In this document: one piece after another, positions 8,485 to 16,959 of the stretch
Layout: every line of letters starts with the position of its first letter
How positions within the stretch are numbered: position 1 is the stretch's first letter
Source of the DNA: Pseudomonas sp. ICMP22404
GTDB taxonomy: Bacteria; Pseudomonadota; Gammaproteobacteria; Pseudomonadales; Pseudomonadaceae
DNA length: 64,000 nt
Direction of reading: 5' to 3'
NCBI RefSeq assembly: GCF_006227205.1
Contig: NZ_VCNG01000018.1
Location: 1 to 64,000 of the forward strand
Notes under the pieces: generated by a model
What the model was told of the DNA's origin: nothing
The model's input: only the letters and a program-made list of their open reading frames with translations
Databases searched by the model: none
Made by a program: the position numbers and the translations under genes

Positions 8485-9375
8485 ATGAAGCAGAAACCGT
8501 TACCCCCGTTGAACTGGCTGCGGGCATTCGAAGTGTCGGCCCGCTGCCTGAACTTCACCCACGCCGCCGAGGAGTTGTGCTTGACCCAAGGCGCGGTGAG
8601 CCAGCAGATCCGTCAGCTGGAAAGCCACCTGGGGGTGGCGCTGTTCAAACGCCTGCCCCGTGGCTTGGGGCTGACCGAGGAAGGCCAGTCCTACCTGCCG
8701 GTGGTGCAGGATGCGATCACACGCCTGGCGGTGGGGACCAACGAGATTTTCGGCCAGCACAAGCGCCGGCCGATCAAGGTCCGCGGCAGCCTGGCGTTCT
8801 TCGTGCACTGGCTGGCGCCGAAACTGGTGGACTTCCGCCAGGCCCATCCCCAGGTCGACATCCGCTACATCAGCAACATCTGGGTCAAGGAACTGGATGG
8901 CGAGGACGACCTGGAAATTCGCTGGGGCCATGGTCAGTGGTCGGGCCTGGTGTCGCAGCGGCTGACCTGGGACACCTTGTTCCCCGTCTGCTCTCCAGCG
9001 CTGATGGCGCGTTCGCCACTGCAGGAACCGGCGGACGTGGCGAAGCATCCGCTGTTGCATGTGCTGGGGTACGAAGAAGGCTGGGGGTACTGGCTGAACA
9101 TGGTCGGTGCCGACCACGTCGATTCGTCGACGGGCATGCAGTTCGACACGCTGGTCTGCACCTTGCGCATGGCCGAACTGGGGCAGGGGATCGCCCTGGC
9201 CCGGTCGTCGATGGTCGCTGACCTGCTTGAGGAGGGACGCCTGGTCGAACCCTTCACCCAGCGCATCGAAGCCAGCGAGTCGTTCTACCTGGTACGCGGT
9301 TCCGGGACCGAACAGCACCCCGACGCCGTCATGTTCGCCACCTGGCTGGTCGAGCAGGCACATCGTTTCAAATGA
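8485..9375 (+). CDS. LysR-family regulator, GcvA-like
   Basis: A 296-residue LysR protein of the GcvA/AmpR branch: PLNWLRAFEVSARCLNFTHAAEELCLTQGAVSQQIRQLE (quoted in part) is the DNA-binding helix-turn-helix, and the effector domain carries EIRWGHGQWSG and LRMAELGQGIALARSS. It lies between the permease (36 bases upstream) and the threonine synthase-like gene (16 bases downstream) on the same strand. It is unusual for a LysR gene to sit inside the operon instead of divergent from it. It probably senses the amino acid handled by this cluster. Confidence 0.92.
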   Translation: MKQKPLPPLNWLRAFEVSARCLNFTHAAEELCLTQGAVSQQIRQLESHLGVALFKRLPRGLGLTEEGQSYLPVVQDAITRLAVGTNEIFGQHKRRPIKVRGSLAFFVHWLAPKLVDFRQAHPQVDIRYISNIWVKELDGEDDLEIRWGHGQWSGLVSQRLTWDTLFPVCSPALMARSPLQEPADVAKHPLLHVLGYEEGWGYWLNMVGADHVDSSTGMQFDTLVCTLRMAELGQGIALARSSMVADLLEEGRLVEPFTQRIEASESFYLVRGSGTEQHPDAVMFATWLVEQAHRFK

Positions 9376-9391
9376 ATGGCCGGAGCCAACC

Positions 9392-10771
9392 ATGCGCTAT
9401 GTAAGTACCCGAAACTCGGTCGTGCAGGTCGATTTCGAAAAGGTCGTGTTATCGGGCGTGGCCCCGGCCGGCGGGCTGTTCGTGCCGCTGGAGTTGCCGC
9501 TGTTCGAACCCCAGGAGATTGCCAACTGGTCGACCTTGTCCTATGACGAGCTGGCTTATCGAGTAATGAGCCCGTTCGTGGGCGAGACAATTCCCGAGGC
9601 AGACCTCAAGCGCATGCTCAAGGAGGCTGGCAGCCAATTCAGCCATCGCTCCCTGGCGCCTCTGCATCAGGTGGATCGCAACGAATGGGTCCTGGAACTG
9701 TTCCATGGCCCGACCCGCTCCTCGAAGGATTTTGCCGCCCAGCTCCAGGCTCGGCTGGTGCAATATTTCCTGCGCAAACGCGATCGCCGCGCCGTGGTGA
9801 TCGGCGCCACCAATGGCGATACCGGGCTGGCGGCCATCGAAGCTTTCAAGCATTGCGAGGAAACCGTGGTGGTCGTGGTCTACCCGGAAGCGGGCGTACC
9901 CCAGGACCAACTCCGGCACCTCCAGGCGGTGGCGCATCCCCGGGTCCACCAGTTCGCCGTCAATGGCAGCTTCGACGAGTGCCAGACCCTGGTCAGCCGG
10001 TTGTTCCGGCAGTGGCAGTGCACCGGGCACGAAGCGATCAGTTTCAACTCCAGCAACTGGGTGGGGGTGCTGGCGCAGTTGGTGTTCTATTTCCACGCCG
10101 TACTGCAACTGGGCGGCGGCCAGCGGCCCATCGGTTTCAGTGTGCCGGCGGCGAGTTTTGCCGAGGTCTATGCCGGTTACATTGCGCAGAAGATGGGCTT
10201 GCCGATCACCCAGATGATCGTGGCGACCAACCAGAACGATGCGCTGCACCAATTATTCTTGAAGAACCACTACTCCCGGTTGCGCGCCAACAAGACCTTG
10301 TCGCCGGCCATGGACCTGTCGATCTTTTCCAACCTGGAGCGCTTTCTCTGGGAGCTCTACGGGCATGACGACCAGGCTGTGAGTGCGCTGATGGAACACT
10401 TCGAAAGCAGCGGCGAGATGACCATCGCCAATGAGTTCTGGCTGCAGGCGCGGATGATCATCGATTCCTACGCCGTCAGTGATGAACAGACCCTGGAAGA
10501 AATCACCTCGCTGTACCGCGACACCGGCTACGTCATCGACCCCCACACCGCCACCGGCGTGCTTGCGGCCAGGCTGTACCGGCGAAGCCTGGTGGCGCCG
10601 ATGGTGACCCTGGGGGAAATCTCACCGGCCAAATCGGCGGCGTTGCTTGGCGAGCTGGGGATCAGCGTTTCGCCACTGCATCACCCGCTCGCGGAACACG
10701 GCCCGGTGCAGATCCATCGGATCCAGCCGGACGACCTCGACACCCTCCATCAACTGCTCGGCACGCTGTAA
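9392..10771 (+). CDS. Threonine synthase-like PLP enzyme
   Basis: A 459-residue protein starting MRYVSTRNSVVQVDF, with the fold-type II threonine synthase signature: ELFHGPTRSSKDFAAQL, where the Lys in SKDF binds PLP, and GATNGDTGLAAIEAF (the usual form is GATSGDTG). The N-terminal APAGGLFVP and C-terminal DPHTATGVLAAR also match. Threonine synthases convert O-phosphohomoserine to threonine, but no homoserine kinase lies nearby and the housekeeping thrC of pseudomonads pairs with hom elsewhere, so this is likely a paralogue with a peripheral role on a homoserine-derived substrate. An upstream extension of the frame to 9107 overlaps the LysR gene and is rejected. The Lrp gene follows after 9 bases. 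Confidence 0.88.
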   Translation: MRYVSTRNSVVQVDFEKVVLSGVAPAGGLFVPLELPLFEPQEIANWSTLSYDELAYRVMSPFVGETIPEADLKRMLKEAGSQFSHRSLAPLHQVDRNEWVLELFHGPTRSSKDFAAQLQARLVQYFLRKRDRRAVVIGATNGDTGLAAIEAFKHCEETVVVVVYPEAGVPQDQLRHLQAVAHPRVHQFAVNGSFDECQTLVSRLFRQWQCTGHEAISFNSSNWVGVLAQLVFYFHAVLQLGGGQRPIGFSVPAASFAEVYAGYIAQKMGLPITQMIVATNQNDALHQLFLKNHYSRLRANKTLSPAMDLSIFSNLERFLWELYGHDDQAVSALMEHFESSGEMTIANEFWLQARMIIDSYAVSDEQTLEEITSLYRDTGYVIDPHTATGVLAARLYRRSLVAPMVTLGEISPAKSAALLGELGISVSPLHHPLAEHGPVQIHRIQPDDLDTLHQLLGTL

Positions 10772-10780
10772 GGAGGCTCC

Positions 10781-11218
10781 GTGAAGCGAATTCTCGACCC
10801 GCTCGACGAACGCATCATCGCCGAACTGCGCCTCAACGCCCGGGCCGCCCATGCCGAGCTGGCGGCGAAGGTCAACCTGTCGCGCAATGCCGTGCGCCAA
10901 CGCATCGAACGCCTCGAACGCGACGGGGCGATCCAGGGCTATACGGTGCGAACGGGGGAGGGGCTTTCGGCAGCGTCGAACATCAATGCGGTGATTTTCG
11001 TCTACCGCTACGACCGCATGCGCGGCGCGGAAGTGTTGCAGGCGCTGCAAGCCATGCCGGAAGTGCTTCAGTGCGACGTGATGAGTGGCGAATTCGATCT
11101 GATGCTGCGGGTCGGCGCGGCGAGCCCGGAGCGAGTGCACAGGGTCTGGAAGAACATCTCGGCGTTGCCGGGGGTGGAGAACACCGTCACCTCATTCGTA
11201 CTGTCGTCAGTGATCTGA
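10781..11218 (+). CDS. Lrp/AsnC-family transcriptional regulator
   Basis: A 145-residue Lrp-type regulator with a GTG start preceded by an excellent AGGAGG at 10771-10776. The N-terminal helix-turn-helix reads LDERIIAELRLNARAAHAELAAKVNLSRNAVRQRIERLE (quoted in part), and the C-terminal RAM domain has EVLQCDVMSGEFDLMLRV, an amino-acid-binding fold. It closes the threonine synthase-side operon and precedes homoserine dehydrogenase. It likely senses an amino acid substrate or product. Its central and 3' portions are duplicated just downstream. Confidence 0.93.
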   Translation: MKRILDPLDERIIAELRLNARAAHAELAAKVNLSRNAVRQRIERLERDGAIQGYTVRTGEGLSAASNINAVIFVYRYDRMRGAEVLQALQAMPEVLQCDVMSGEFDLMLRVGAASPERVHRVWKNISALPGVENTVTSFVLSSVI

Positions 11219-11232
11219 AGCTCGACACACAA

Positions 11233-11267
11233 CCCCTGTGGGAGCGAGCAGGCTTGCTCCCACAGGG
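11233..11267. repeat. REP-type palindrome
   Basis: A short perfect hairpin starting CCCCTGTGGGAGCGAGC and ending GCTTGCTCCCACAGGG, right after the Lrp gene. It is one REP-like unit of the GTGGGAGC class and may act as a transcript 3' end. Confidence 0.8.
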
Positions 11268-11301
11268 TTATGTGTCTGTTGATCGTTCCCACGCTCGCTG
11301 T

Positions 11302-11472
11302 CGTGCAATGCCGTGCGCCAGCGCATCGAACGCCTCGAACGCGACGGGGCGATCCTGGGTTATACGGCGCCGCGGCGAGCCCGGAGCGGGTGCACAGGGT
11401 CTGGAAGAACATCTCGGCGTTGCCGGGGGTAGAGAACACCGTCACCTCATTCGTGCTGTCGTCAGTAATCTG
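11302..11472 (+). pseudogene. Partial, internally deleted duplicate of the Lrp/AsnC gene
   Basis: Bases ~11302-11368 repeat the helix-turn-helix part of the Lrp gene (around 10890-10950, nearly identical), and ~11375-11472 repeat its last ~97 bases, including the C-terminal residues RVHRVWKNISALPGVENT and the stop. About 170 bases of the middle are missing and no start or ribosome binding site remains, so it cannot make a regulator. The flanks (ACACAACCCCTGTGGGAGCGAG and GTGTCTGTTGATCGTTCCCACG) are duplicated too, pointing to tandem duplication mediated by the REP elements. Confidence 0.82.
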
Positions 11473-11487
11473 AAACCTGACACACAA

Positions 11488-11584
11488 CCCCTGTGGGAGC
11501 GAGCCTGCTCGCGATAGCGGTAGACCAGCCGACTTCGATGTTGACTGTCCTGACGCTATCGCGAGCAGGCTCGCTCCCACAGGG
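11488..11584. repeat. REPIN (inverted REP doublet)
   Basis: CCCCTGTGGGAGCGAGCCTG...CGCGATAGCGG on the left and its reverse complement ending CTCGCTCCCACAGGG on the right, with a ~30-base loop. The pair can fold into one long hairpin. It lies in the 566-base gap between the Lrp and homoserine dehydrogenase genes. Confidence 0.9.
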
Positions 11585-11598
11585 TTATGTGTCTGTTG

Positions 11599-11655
11599 AT
11601 CGTTCCCACGCTCCCGCGTGGGAATGCCGCCAGGGACGCTCCGCGTTCCGCGCCT
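11599..11655. repeat. REP element of the GTTCCCACGCTC class
   Basis: GATCGTTCCCACGCTCCCGCGTGGGAATG followed by the typical GACGCTCCGCGTTCCGCG tail. It belongs to the same class as the doublets at 33250 and 37907, here apparently only one half. Confidence 0.75.
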
Positions 11656-11784
11656 GATCGACCCAGACAAACCCCTGGTCAAAACGCCCATGAAATAGAG
11701 CAAATTGGCATATTTCACTGCCCGGCCCACCCCCCTAACCTAGATCCAACAACCTCATCACCCGGATCAAGGGACACAACAAAA

Positions 11785-12834
11785 ATGACTGAATACAAAC
11801 TGGCGCTGGTCGGCTTCGGCGGTGTGAACCGGGCATTGGCGCAATTGATCGCCGAGCGTAACGACCGCTGGAAAACCGAACTGGGTTTCACCCTGAAGAT
11901 CGTCGGCGTGACCGACCTGTTTCTTGGCTCGGTCATGGGCCGTGAAGGCCTGGACGCTGCGCTGCTGGCCAAACTGCCCGCCACCAAGGGCGCCTTCGCG
12001 CAATGGCCAGGAGGCAACGTCGAAGCGCTCAACGAAGCGGTGATCAAGGAGAGCGGCGCGGACATCATCGCCGAAGCCACCTTCACCAATCCGGTGGACG
12101 GCGAGCCCGCTACGTCGTTCTGCCGCTGGGCCCTGGAAGGCGGCAAGCACGTCGTCACCACCAACAAGGGACCGATTGCCCTGCATGGCGCCGAGCTGAA
12201 AGCACTGGCCCGCCGCAACAACGTCGCCTTTGAATACGAAGGCTCGGTGATGAGCGGCACGCCGGTCATTCGCGTCGCCAAGCAGTCGCTGGCCGGCAGT
12301 GCGATGACGGGTTTCGAGGGCATTCTCAACGGCACCTCCAACTTCGTCCTCACCTGCATGGAAAACGGACTGGGGTTTGCCGAAGCGGTTGGCAAGGCAC
12401 AAGCGCTGGGCTATGCCGAAGCCGATCCGACCGCGGATGTTGAAGGACACGACGTGCGCCTCAAAGTGGTGATCCTGGCGAACGAACTGCTCGACGCCAA
12501 GCTGAAGGTCAGCGATGTCAGCTGCAAAGGGATTTCCTCCCTTGACCTCGGCGACATCGAAAAAGCCCGCCAGGACGGCGCCCGCTGGAAACTCATCGGC
12601 GCCGCCAGCCGACACGCCAACGGCTCGATCAGCGCCAGCGTCGAACCGCGTCTGTTGAGCAACGATCATCCGCTCGCCGGCGTGAGCGGCGCCACCAACG
12701 CCGTGTCGTTCGCCTCCGAACTGCTCGGCGCCGTGACGGTGTCGGGCCCTGGAGCCGGGCGCACGGAAACGGCGTTTGCGCTGCTCTCGGACATCATCGC
12801 CATCCACCAGTCTGCCGTGCGCAACCAGGAGTAA
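11785..12834 (+). CDS. Homoserine dehydrogenase, short form without ACT domain
   Basis: A 349-residue enzyme starting MTEYKLALVGFGGVNRALAQ, with the Rossmann nucleotide loop GFGGVN. Further catalytic and binding segments are TTNKGPIALHG, FEGILNGTSNFVL and EADPTADVEGHDVRLK (conserved Glu, Asp and Lys). It interconverts homoserine and aspartate-4-semialdehyde with NAD(P). Biosynthetic Pseudomonas Hom carries a C-terminal ACT domain for threonine feedback; this protein ends before it and is ~85 residues shorter. With an aldehyde dehydrogenase 3 bases downstream, oxidation of homoserine to aspartate is the likely direction. Upstream extension of the frame to 11587 lies in repeats and is rejected. 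Confidence 0.9.
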   Translation: MTEYKLALVGFGGVNRALAQLIAERNDRWKTELGFTLKIVGVTDLFLGSVMGREGLDAALLAKLPATKGAFAQWPGGNVEALNEAVIKESGADIIAEATFTNPVDGEPATSFCRWALEGGKHVVTTNKGPIALHGAELKALARRNNVAFEYEGSVMSGTPVIRVAKQSLAGSAMTGFEGILNGTSNFVLTCMENGLGFAEAVGKAQALGYAEADPTADVEGHDVRLKVVILANELLDAKLKVSDVSCKGISSLDLGDIEKARQDGARWKLIGAASRHANGSISASVEPRLLSNDHPLAGVSGATNAVSFASELLGAVTVSGPGAGRTETAFALLSDIIAIHQSAVRNQE

Positions 12835-12837
12835 CCC

Positions 12838-14250
12838 ATGAACGTATCTCGACTGGCCCTGGCCGTGACGCAAGCGCACATCGACGTCCTCAACCCCTTT
12901 GACGGCAGCGTCGTCGGCACCGTGGCGGATGTCTGCGCCTCCCAGGTCCCGCAGTTGCTGGCGACCGGCCGCAGCGGCGCGCGCACCTGCGCCGCGCTAC
13001 CCCGTCATCGCCGCGCCAGCATCCTCGAACAGGCGGCATCGAACATCCAGCGCGACGCCCAGGCGTTTGCCCGGCTGATTGTCGACGAGGCCGGCAAGAC
13101 CCTCAAACAGGCGGAAAAGGAAGTCAAACGCTGCGTCAACACCCTCAAGTTGTCCGCCGAAGAAGCCCGGCGCAACGCCGGAGAAGTGGTGCCGTTCGAC
13201 GCCTATGACGGCGCCGAATCGCGCCAGGGCTGGTTCTCCCGCGAGCCCCTGGGCCTGATCGTTGCCATCACCCCCTACAACGACCCGCTGAACCTGGTGG
13301 CCCACAAACTCGGCCCGGCCATTGCCGGCGGCAACGCGGTGATTCTCAAACCGTCCGAGCTGACGCCGTTGTCGGCCCTCAAATTGGTCTCGTATCTGGT
13401 TTCGGCGGGTTTGCCTGAGTCCGTGGTCACCGTCGCCACCGGCCGCGCCGAACTCGGCAAAGCCCTGGTCGCCGCCCGCGAGGTGCGCATGATCTCCTTC
13501 ACCGGCGGCTTCGTCACCGGCGAACAAATCGCCCGCACCGCCGGCCTGAAGAAACTCGCCATGGACCTGGGCGGCAACGCACCGGTCATCGTCATGGGCG
13601 ATTGCGACCTCGACGCGGCCGTTGAAAGTTGCCTGTCCGGCGCCTTCTGGGCTGCCGGCCAGAACTGCATCGGCACCCAACGCCTGCTGATCCAGGCGCC
13701 GATCTACGCAGCCTTCCGCGAATGTTTCGTCAGCCAGGCCCAAGCGCTGGTGGTGGGCAATCCCTTGCTGGCCGACACTGACATCGGCCCGATGATCACC
13801 CCGCAAGCCGCACAAAATGCCGAGCATGTGGTGAACGAGGCCCTGCAAGAAGGCGCCACCTTACTCTGCGGCCACCGCCGCCAAGGCGCCTGCTACGCCG
13901 CCACCGTCCTGGAAAACGTCGACCACGCCAGCCGCCTCTGGCGCAACGAAGTCTTCGCCCCGGTGGTGGTGTTGCAGCCCTTCGACACCTTCGACGAAGC
14001 CATCGCCCTGGCTAACGAGCCCGACTACAGCCTCCACGCCGGCATCTTCACCAACGACCTTGCCACCGCCATGAGCGCCGCACGCCGAATCGAAGCCGGA
14101 GGCGTGATGATCAACGACTCCTCCGATTTTCGTTTTGATGCGATGCCGTTCGGCGGCTCCAAATACGGCAGCCTGGGGCGGGAAGGGGTGCGGTTTGCCT
14201 ACGAGGAAATGACCCAACCGAAGGTGGTGTGCCTGAATACGTTGGGTTGA
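12838..14250 (+). CDS. Aldehyde dehydrogenase, candidate aspartate-semialdehyde oxidising enzyme
   Basis: A 470-residue NAD(P)-dependent aldehyde dehydrogenase. The nucleophile is C277 in AAGQNCIGTQR, and the cofactor region reads ITPYNDPLNLVAHK and ISFTGGFVTGEQIA. The residue 34 positions before the cysteine, normally the general-base Glu in LELGG, is Asp243 (MDLGGNAP), a rare change. The gene starts 3 bases after homoserine dehydrogenase, so both are surely co-translated. I infer that it takes the semialdehyde made from homoserine to aspartate; the substrate is unproven. The last gene of the four-carbon amino acid cluster. Confidence 0.88.
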   Translation: MNVSRLALAVTQAHIDVLNPFDGSVVGTVADVCASQVPQLLATGRSGARTCAALPRHRRASILEQAASNIQRDAQAFARLIVDEAGKTLKQAEKEVKRCVNTLKLSAEEARRNAGEVVPFDAYDGAESRQGWFSREPLGLIVAITPYNDPLNLVAHKLGPAIAGGNAVILKPSELTPLSALKLVSYLVSAGLPESVVTVATGRAELGKALVAAREVRMISFTGGFVTGEQIARTAGLKKLAMDLGGNAPVIVMGDCDLDAAVESCLSGAFWAAGQNCIGTQRLLIQAPIYAAFRECFVSQAQALVVGNPLLADTDIGPMITPQAAQNAEHVVNEALQEGATLLCGHRRQGACYAATVLENVDHASRLWRNEVFAPVVVLQPFDTFDEAIALANEPDYSLHAGIFTNDLATAMSAARRIEAGGVMINDSSDFRFDAMPFGGSKYGSLGREGVRFAYEEMTQPKVVCLNTLG

Positions 14251-14349
14251 ACGACCCGGGAAACAGGAAGCGGGGAGCGCTGTCCGCCTGGCATTCCGCC
14301 CCGGACGACAGGCCGCATTGACGGCGTCCCCTCGGCGCGGGCGGGCCGG

Positions 14350-15306
14350 TCAGGCCCGGGCCATCCTTAGTTGATGCTGCGAACGCAGATCGCCGAGGTA
14401 TTCGGCCTCCAGTCCTTCCAGGGCGGCGCAACGGTCGATCAGGTCGCGACGACGAACCTTGCCGGTAATTTGCGCCATGACCATCAAGCCTTTGAGCACA
14501 CCGGCTTCTTTGGCAAACCGCTCGACCCGCTCTATGGTCGCCTCGGGTACACCCGTCATCGACAGGTACCGGGTAAAGCAATGGCGGGAGCCGGCCAGGA
14601 GCGTGAACACATCATGCAGCGCGCGAAACTTGGTCGTGTTGCAGGCCAGGGGATTGTCGAGCAGCTGTTCCAGGTGGGCGTAGAACCAGGGTTGCGCCTG
14701 GAAGTTATCCAGGAATGCCTGATGCCGCTGTCGGAATGCCGCGTCGACATCGTGTTGTTGAGTCGGCGTCCATTCCAGGCAAAACATTCGCCGACTGCCC
14801 TCATTCTGGAAGAACTGATCAAGCACCTCCTGGGGGTATCGGTACTCGCACAGCACGCTGGCGGGGTTGTCATCGACGATATCCCAGCTGCCATCGGCAT
14901 TGGCCTGGCGCAGCACGACAACGTGCTGCGCATGTGAGCTGCGGTATTCGGGACAGTGGGCAAAGTAATACACATCCCCCGACAGGAAGGCGCAGCCGTA
15001 AGCCTGGATCTGCTGATGGATGACGGGCAGCAGATCATCCAGGCATTCGGCCTTGCGCTCATGAAAACGTATGCCCAGCAGTGCCAGGTCGTCGGCGGCG
15101 AAATAGGGACTTTGCAGCGCGTACTTGGCTTTGTTCTCCACCACCATTTGCTGGAAGATGTCGTCCACCGCAGGCAGCGCGTTATAAAAAAACCAGTCCA
15201 CTTCAATGCCCAGGCGCTTCATGAACACAACGGCATGACGCTGGAAGCAGTTGAGGAAACGCCGGTCGTACAGATGTACATCGTAGGGGAACTGTTGTTC
15301 TTCCAT
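14350..15306 (-). CDS. BtrH-like acyltransferase (ACP-dependent)
   Basis: A 318-residue protein resembling butirosin BtrH, which moves an acyl group from the carrier protein BtrI to an amine. The N-terminal half has a papain-like arrangement: C20 in RRFLNCFQRH, H125/H128 in RSSHAQHVVVL and D145/D146 in WDIVDDNP, a probable Cys-His-Asp triad. The C-terminal half is helical and unassigned. The ATG at 15306 has AAGGA nine bases upstream; a TTG at 15315 is possible. It is the last gene of the leftward MFS-ACP-BtrH operon, and a carrier protein gene lies immediately upstream, just as in butirosin. It probably releases the carrier-bound product onto an acceptor amine. Confidence 0.8.
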   Translation of the reverse strand: MEEQQFPYDVHLYDRRFLNCFQRHAVVFMKRLGIEVDWFFYNALPAVDDIFQQMVVENKAKYALQSPYFAADDLALLGIRFHERKAECLDDLLPVIHQQIQAYGCAFLSGDVYYFAHCPEYRSSHAQHVVVLRQANADGSWDIVDDNPASVLCEYRYPQEVLDQFFQNEGSRRMFCLEWTPTQQHDVDAAFRQRHQAFLDNFQAQPWFYAHLEQLLDNPLACNTTKFRALHDVFTLLAGSRHCFTRYLSMTGVPEATIERVERFAKEAGVLKGLMVMAQITGKVRRRDLIDRCAALEGLEAEYLGDLRSQHQLRMARA

Positions 15307-15323
15307 GACGGGCAATCCTTGGC

Positions 15324-15593
15324 CTAGGCAGTCAGGTAGTGGTTCAGGAGAAGCCCGGCGACGGACGCCGGGCTGCCCAGGAACTGGGGGGCCAGATGGT
15401 CGGTTTCGAACTCGATTTGAAAGGCGTCTTCCAGGCGCGTCACCAGGAGCATCAGCTTCATCGAGTCAACACCTGCTTCGAGAAAAGACAACTCAGGGTT
15501 GACCTGGACGCTCTGGGGCGCCACTTCCTTCATCAATTGGTAGATCTGTGCGAGTACGGTGTTTCGATCGGTTTCAAGGTCTGTGGAACTCAT
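15324..15593 (-). CDS. Acyl carrier protein
   Basis: An 89-residue free-standing carrier protein. FLEAGVDSMKLMLLVTRLED contains the 4'-phosphopantetheine attachment Ser in DSM, followed by the acidic helix II that docks partner enzymes. The type looks like stand-alone ACPs of secondary metabolism, not fatty acid AcpP (the usual DSL is DSM here). It sits between the MFS exporter gene (20 bases upstream) and the BtrH-like gene (17 bases downstream). No phosphopantetheinyl transferase is in the window, so a housekeeping one must modify it. Confidence 0.92.
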   Translation of the reverse strand: MSSTDLETDRNTVLAQIYQLMKEVAPQSVQVNPELSFLEAGVDSMKLMLLVTRLEDAFQIEFETDHLAPQFLGSPASVAGLLLNHYLTA

Positions 15594-15613
15594 CGGGTGC
15601 CTCCGTCAATCAA

Positions 15614-16798
15614 TCATGAACGCGCCAGCGGAACGGGCTGCGAGGCTCGACGCAACTGAGCCAGCCCCAGCAGCCCAATGGCGGTGACCAGGCCGGTGCC
15701 GATCATCAGCCCTGGGCCGGATGCCGGACCGAAGACCGATGCCGAGGTTGCAAAGGTCAATAACAAAGGGCCGGTGGCCTGCATCGAGTACGCACAGAAC
15801 GTGCTGCGACTGCCCACCAATGCCGCCTGGGCATCGTTGTTCGCGCAGCGCATCAATTGGCTGCGAACGGCGATTCGCAGGTGGTTGGTGACGAATCCGA
15901 CCAGAAATGCCCCGACCAGCGAAAGCAGCACTTGGGGCGCCAGGACCATCAGCGCGTCGACCACGATCAGACAGGTCGCGAACATCACCAGGCGGTGTTT
16001 GCCCAGCGGCATCAGCGCGGCCAGGAAGGCCCCGATACCCGCGACGCCGGAAGCGATGCCGAAACTGGTGGGGCTCCAATGGTTAACTTGCTGATAGACG
16101 ACGGGCATCATGCTGTTGAATGCGCCGATATGCAGGGCAATCAGCCCAAGGCAGGCCATCCAGCCGTAAGGCATTTCGAAGGTATCGTCAGAGGTTGTCC
16201 TGGCCTGCGTGGGTGCAGGGCCTGGAGTCTGGATCGCTGCGCTGCGTTTCATCCTGCCAGCGAGCAAGACCGGGCTGAGGGCCGCGCCCGTCAGTGCCAC
16301 GGCGATCAGAAAGACCGAATCATCGAGCAGGCCCAACAGTGCTCCTCCGGCCAACGAGCCCGTGAAGCCACCGACCTGGATGGCGGTTTGCATATAGCGC
16401 GCGGCATCGTCCGCCGGTAGCCAGCCGGCGACGACCCGGCGGGTATTCTCGATTTCCAGGGAGCTGGCTGTGAGGAAGTCGACCGTACCCACCATCAATG
16501 CGATCAGCAGGAATACACCGAGAGCCGCAGCCAGTCCAAACCAGGCAAAGAGTGCCGCAATGACAAAGGCGGCGACACGCAACGCGACCAGCCAGGCGGC
16601 GCCGATGTTGGCCGCTCGCCCTCGGCTCACCAGGTCCAGCGCGAACGGTACAGCCACCGAGAGACACAGGACGACACCCAGGGGGACGCTCGAACCGGAC
16701 AGTTTGAGCGACATCCAGATCACGCCAGTCAGTACAGCCTGGTCACAAGCCGTGGACAGCGCTACGACACCGTAGAACAGCAAGTTTCGCGACGACAT
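15614..16798 (-). CDS. MFS transporter, probable product exporter
   Basis: A 394-residue, ~12-helix major facilitator protein starting MSSRNLLFYGVVALSTACDQAVL. It has a long loop near the middle (KRSAAIQTPGPAPTQARTTS) between the two six-helix halves, as usual for MFS drug exporters. The frame is open far upstream (to 16984), but GGAG precedes the ATG at 16798. First gene of the leftward operon with ACP and BtrH-like acyltransferase, and divergent from the ligase operon. It most likely exports the cluster's product and gives self-protection. Confidence 0.88.
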   Translation of the reverse strand: MSSRNLLFYGVVALSTACDQAVLTGVIWMSLKLSGSSVPLGVVLCLSVAVPFALDLVSRGRAANIGAAWLVALRVAAFVIAALFAWFGLAAALGVFLLIALMVGTVDFLTASSLEIENTRRVVAGWLPADDAARYMQTAIQVGGFTGSLAGGALLGLLDDSVFLIAVALTGAALSPVLLAGRMKRSAAIQTPGPAPTQARTTSDDTFEMPYGWMACLGLIALHIGAFNSMMPVVYQQVNHWSPTSFGIASGVAGIGAFLAALMPLGKHRLVMFATCLIVVDALMVLAPQVLLSLVGAFLVGFVTNHLRIAVRSQLMRCANNDAQAALVGSRSTFCAYSMQATGPLLLTFATSASVFGPASGPGLMIGTGLVTAIGLLGLAQLRRASQPVPLARS

Positions 16799-16959
16799 GA
16801 ATGGAACTCCGGTGGGGCCAATCGCGTGACCGGTGAGTGACGAAGCAGGGACCGTCGAACGATGTCTTCGAGAAAAACCGCAAGCCATCGCCTTCATGAT
16901 CGGCTGAAAGGCGCTACGAGGACGCCTGAAAATACCCAGGCCCCGACACGCTCCGCAAC

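Noticed and set aside
11270..11473. 67-codon frame ending like the Lrp protein
   Set aside because: It is the truncated duplicate of the Lrp 3' end, so it is listed as a pseudogene.
11233..11584. Regularly spaced repeats as a possible CRISPR array
   Set aside because: Repeats are palindromic REP units of unequal spacing, with duplicated gene fragments between them and no cas genes.
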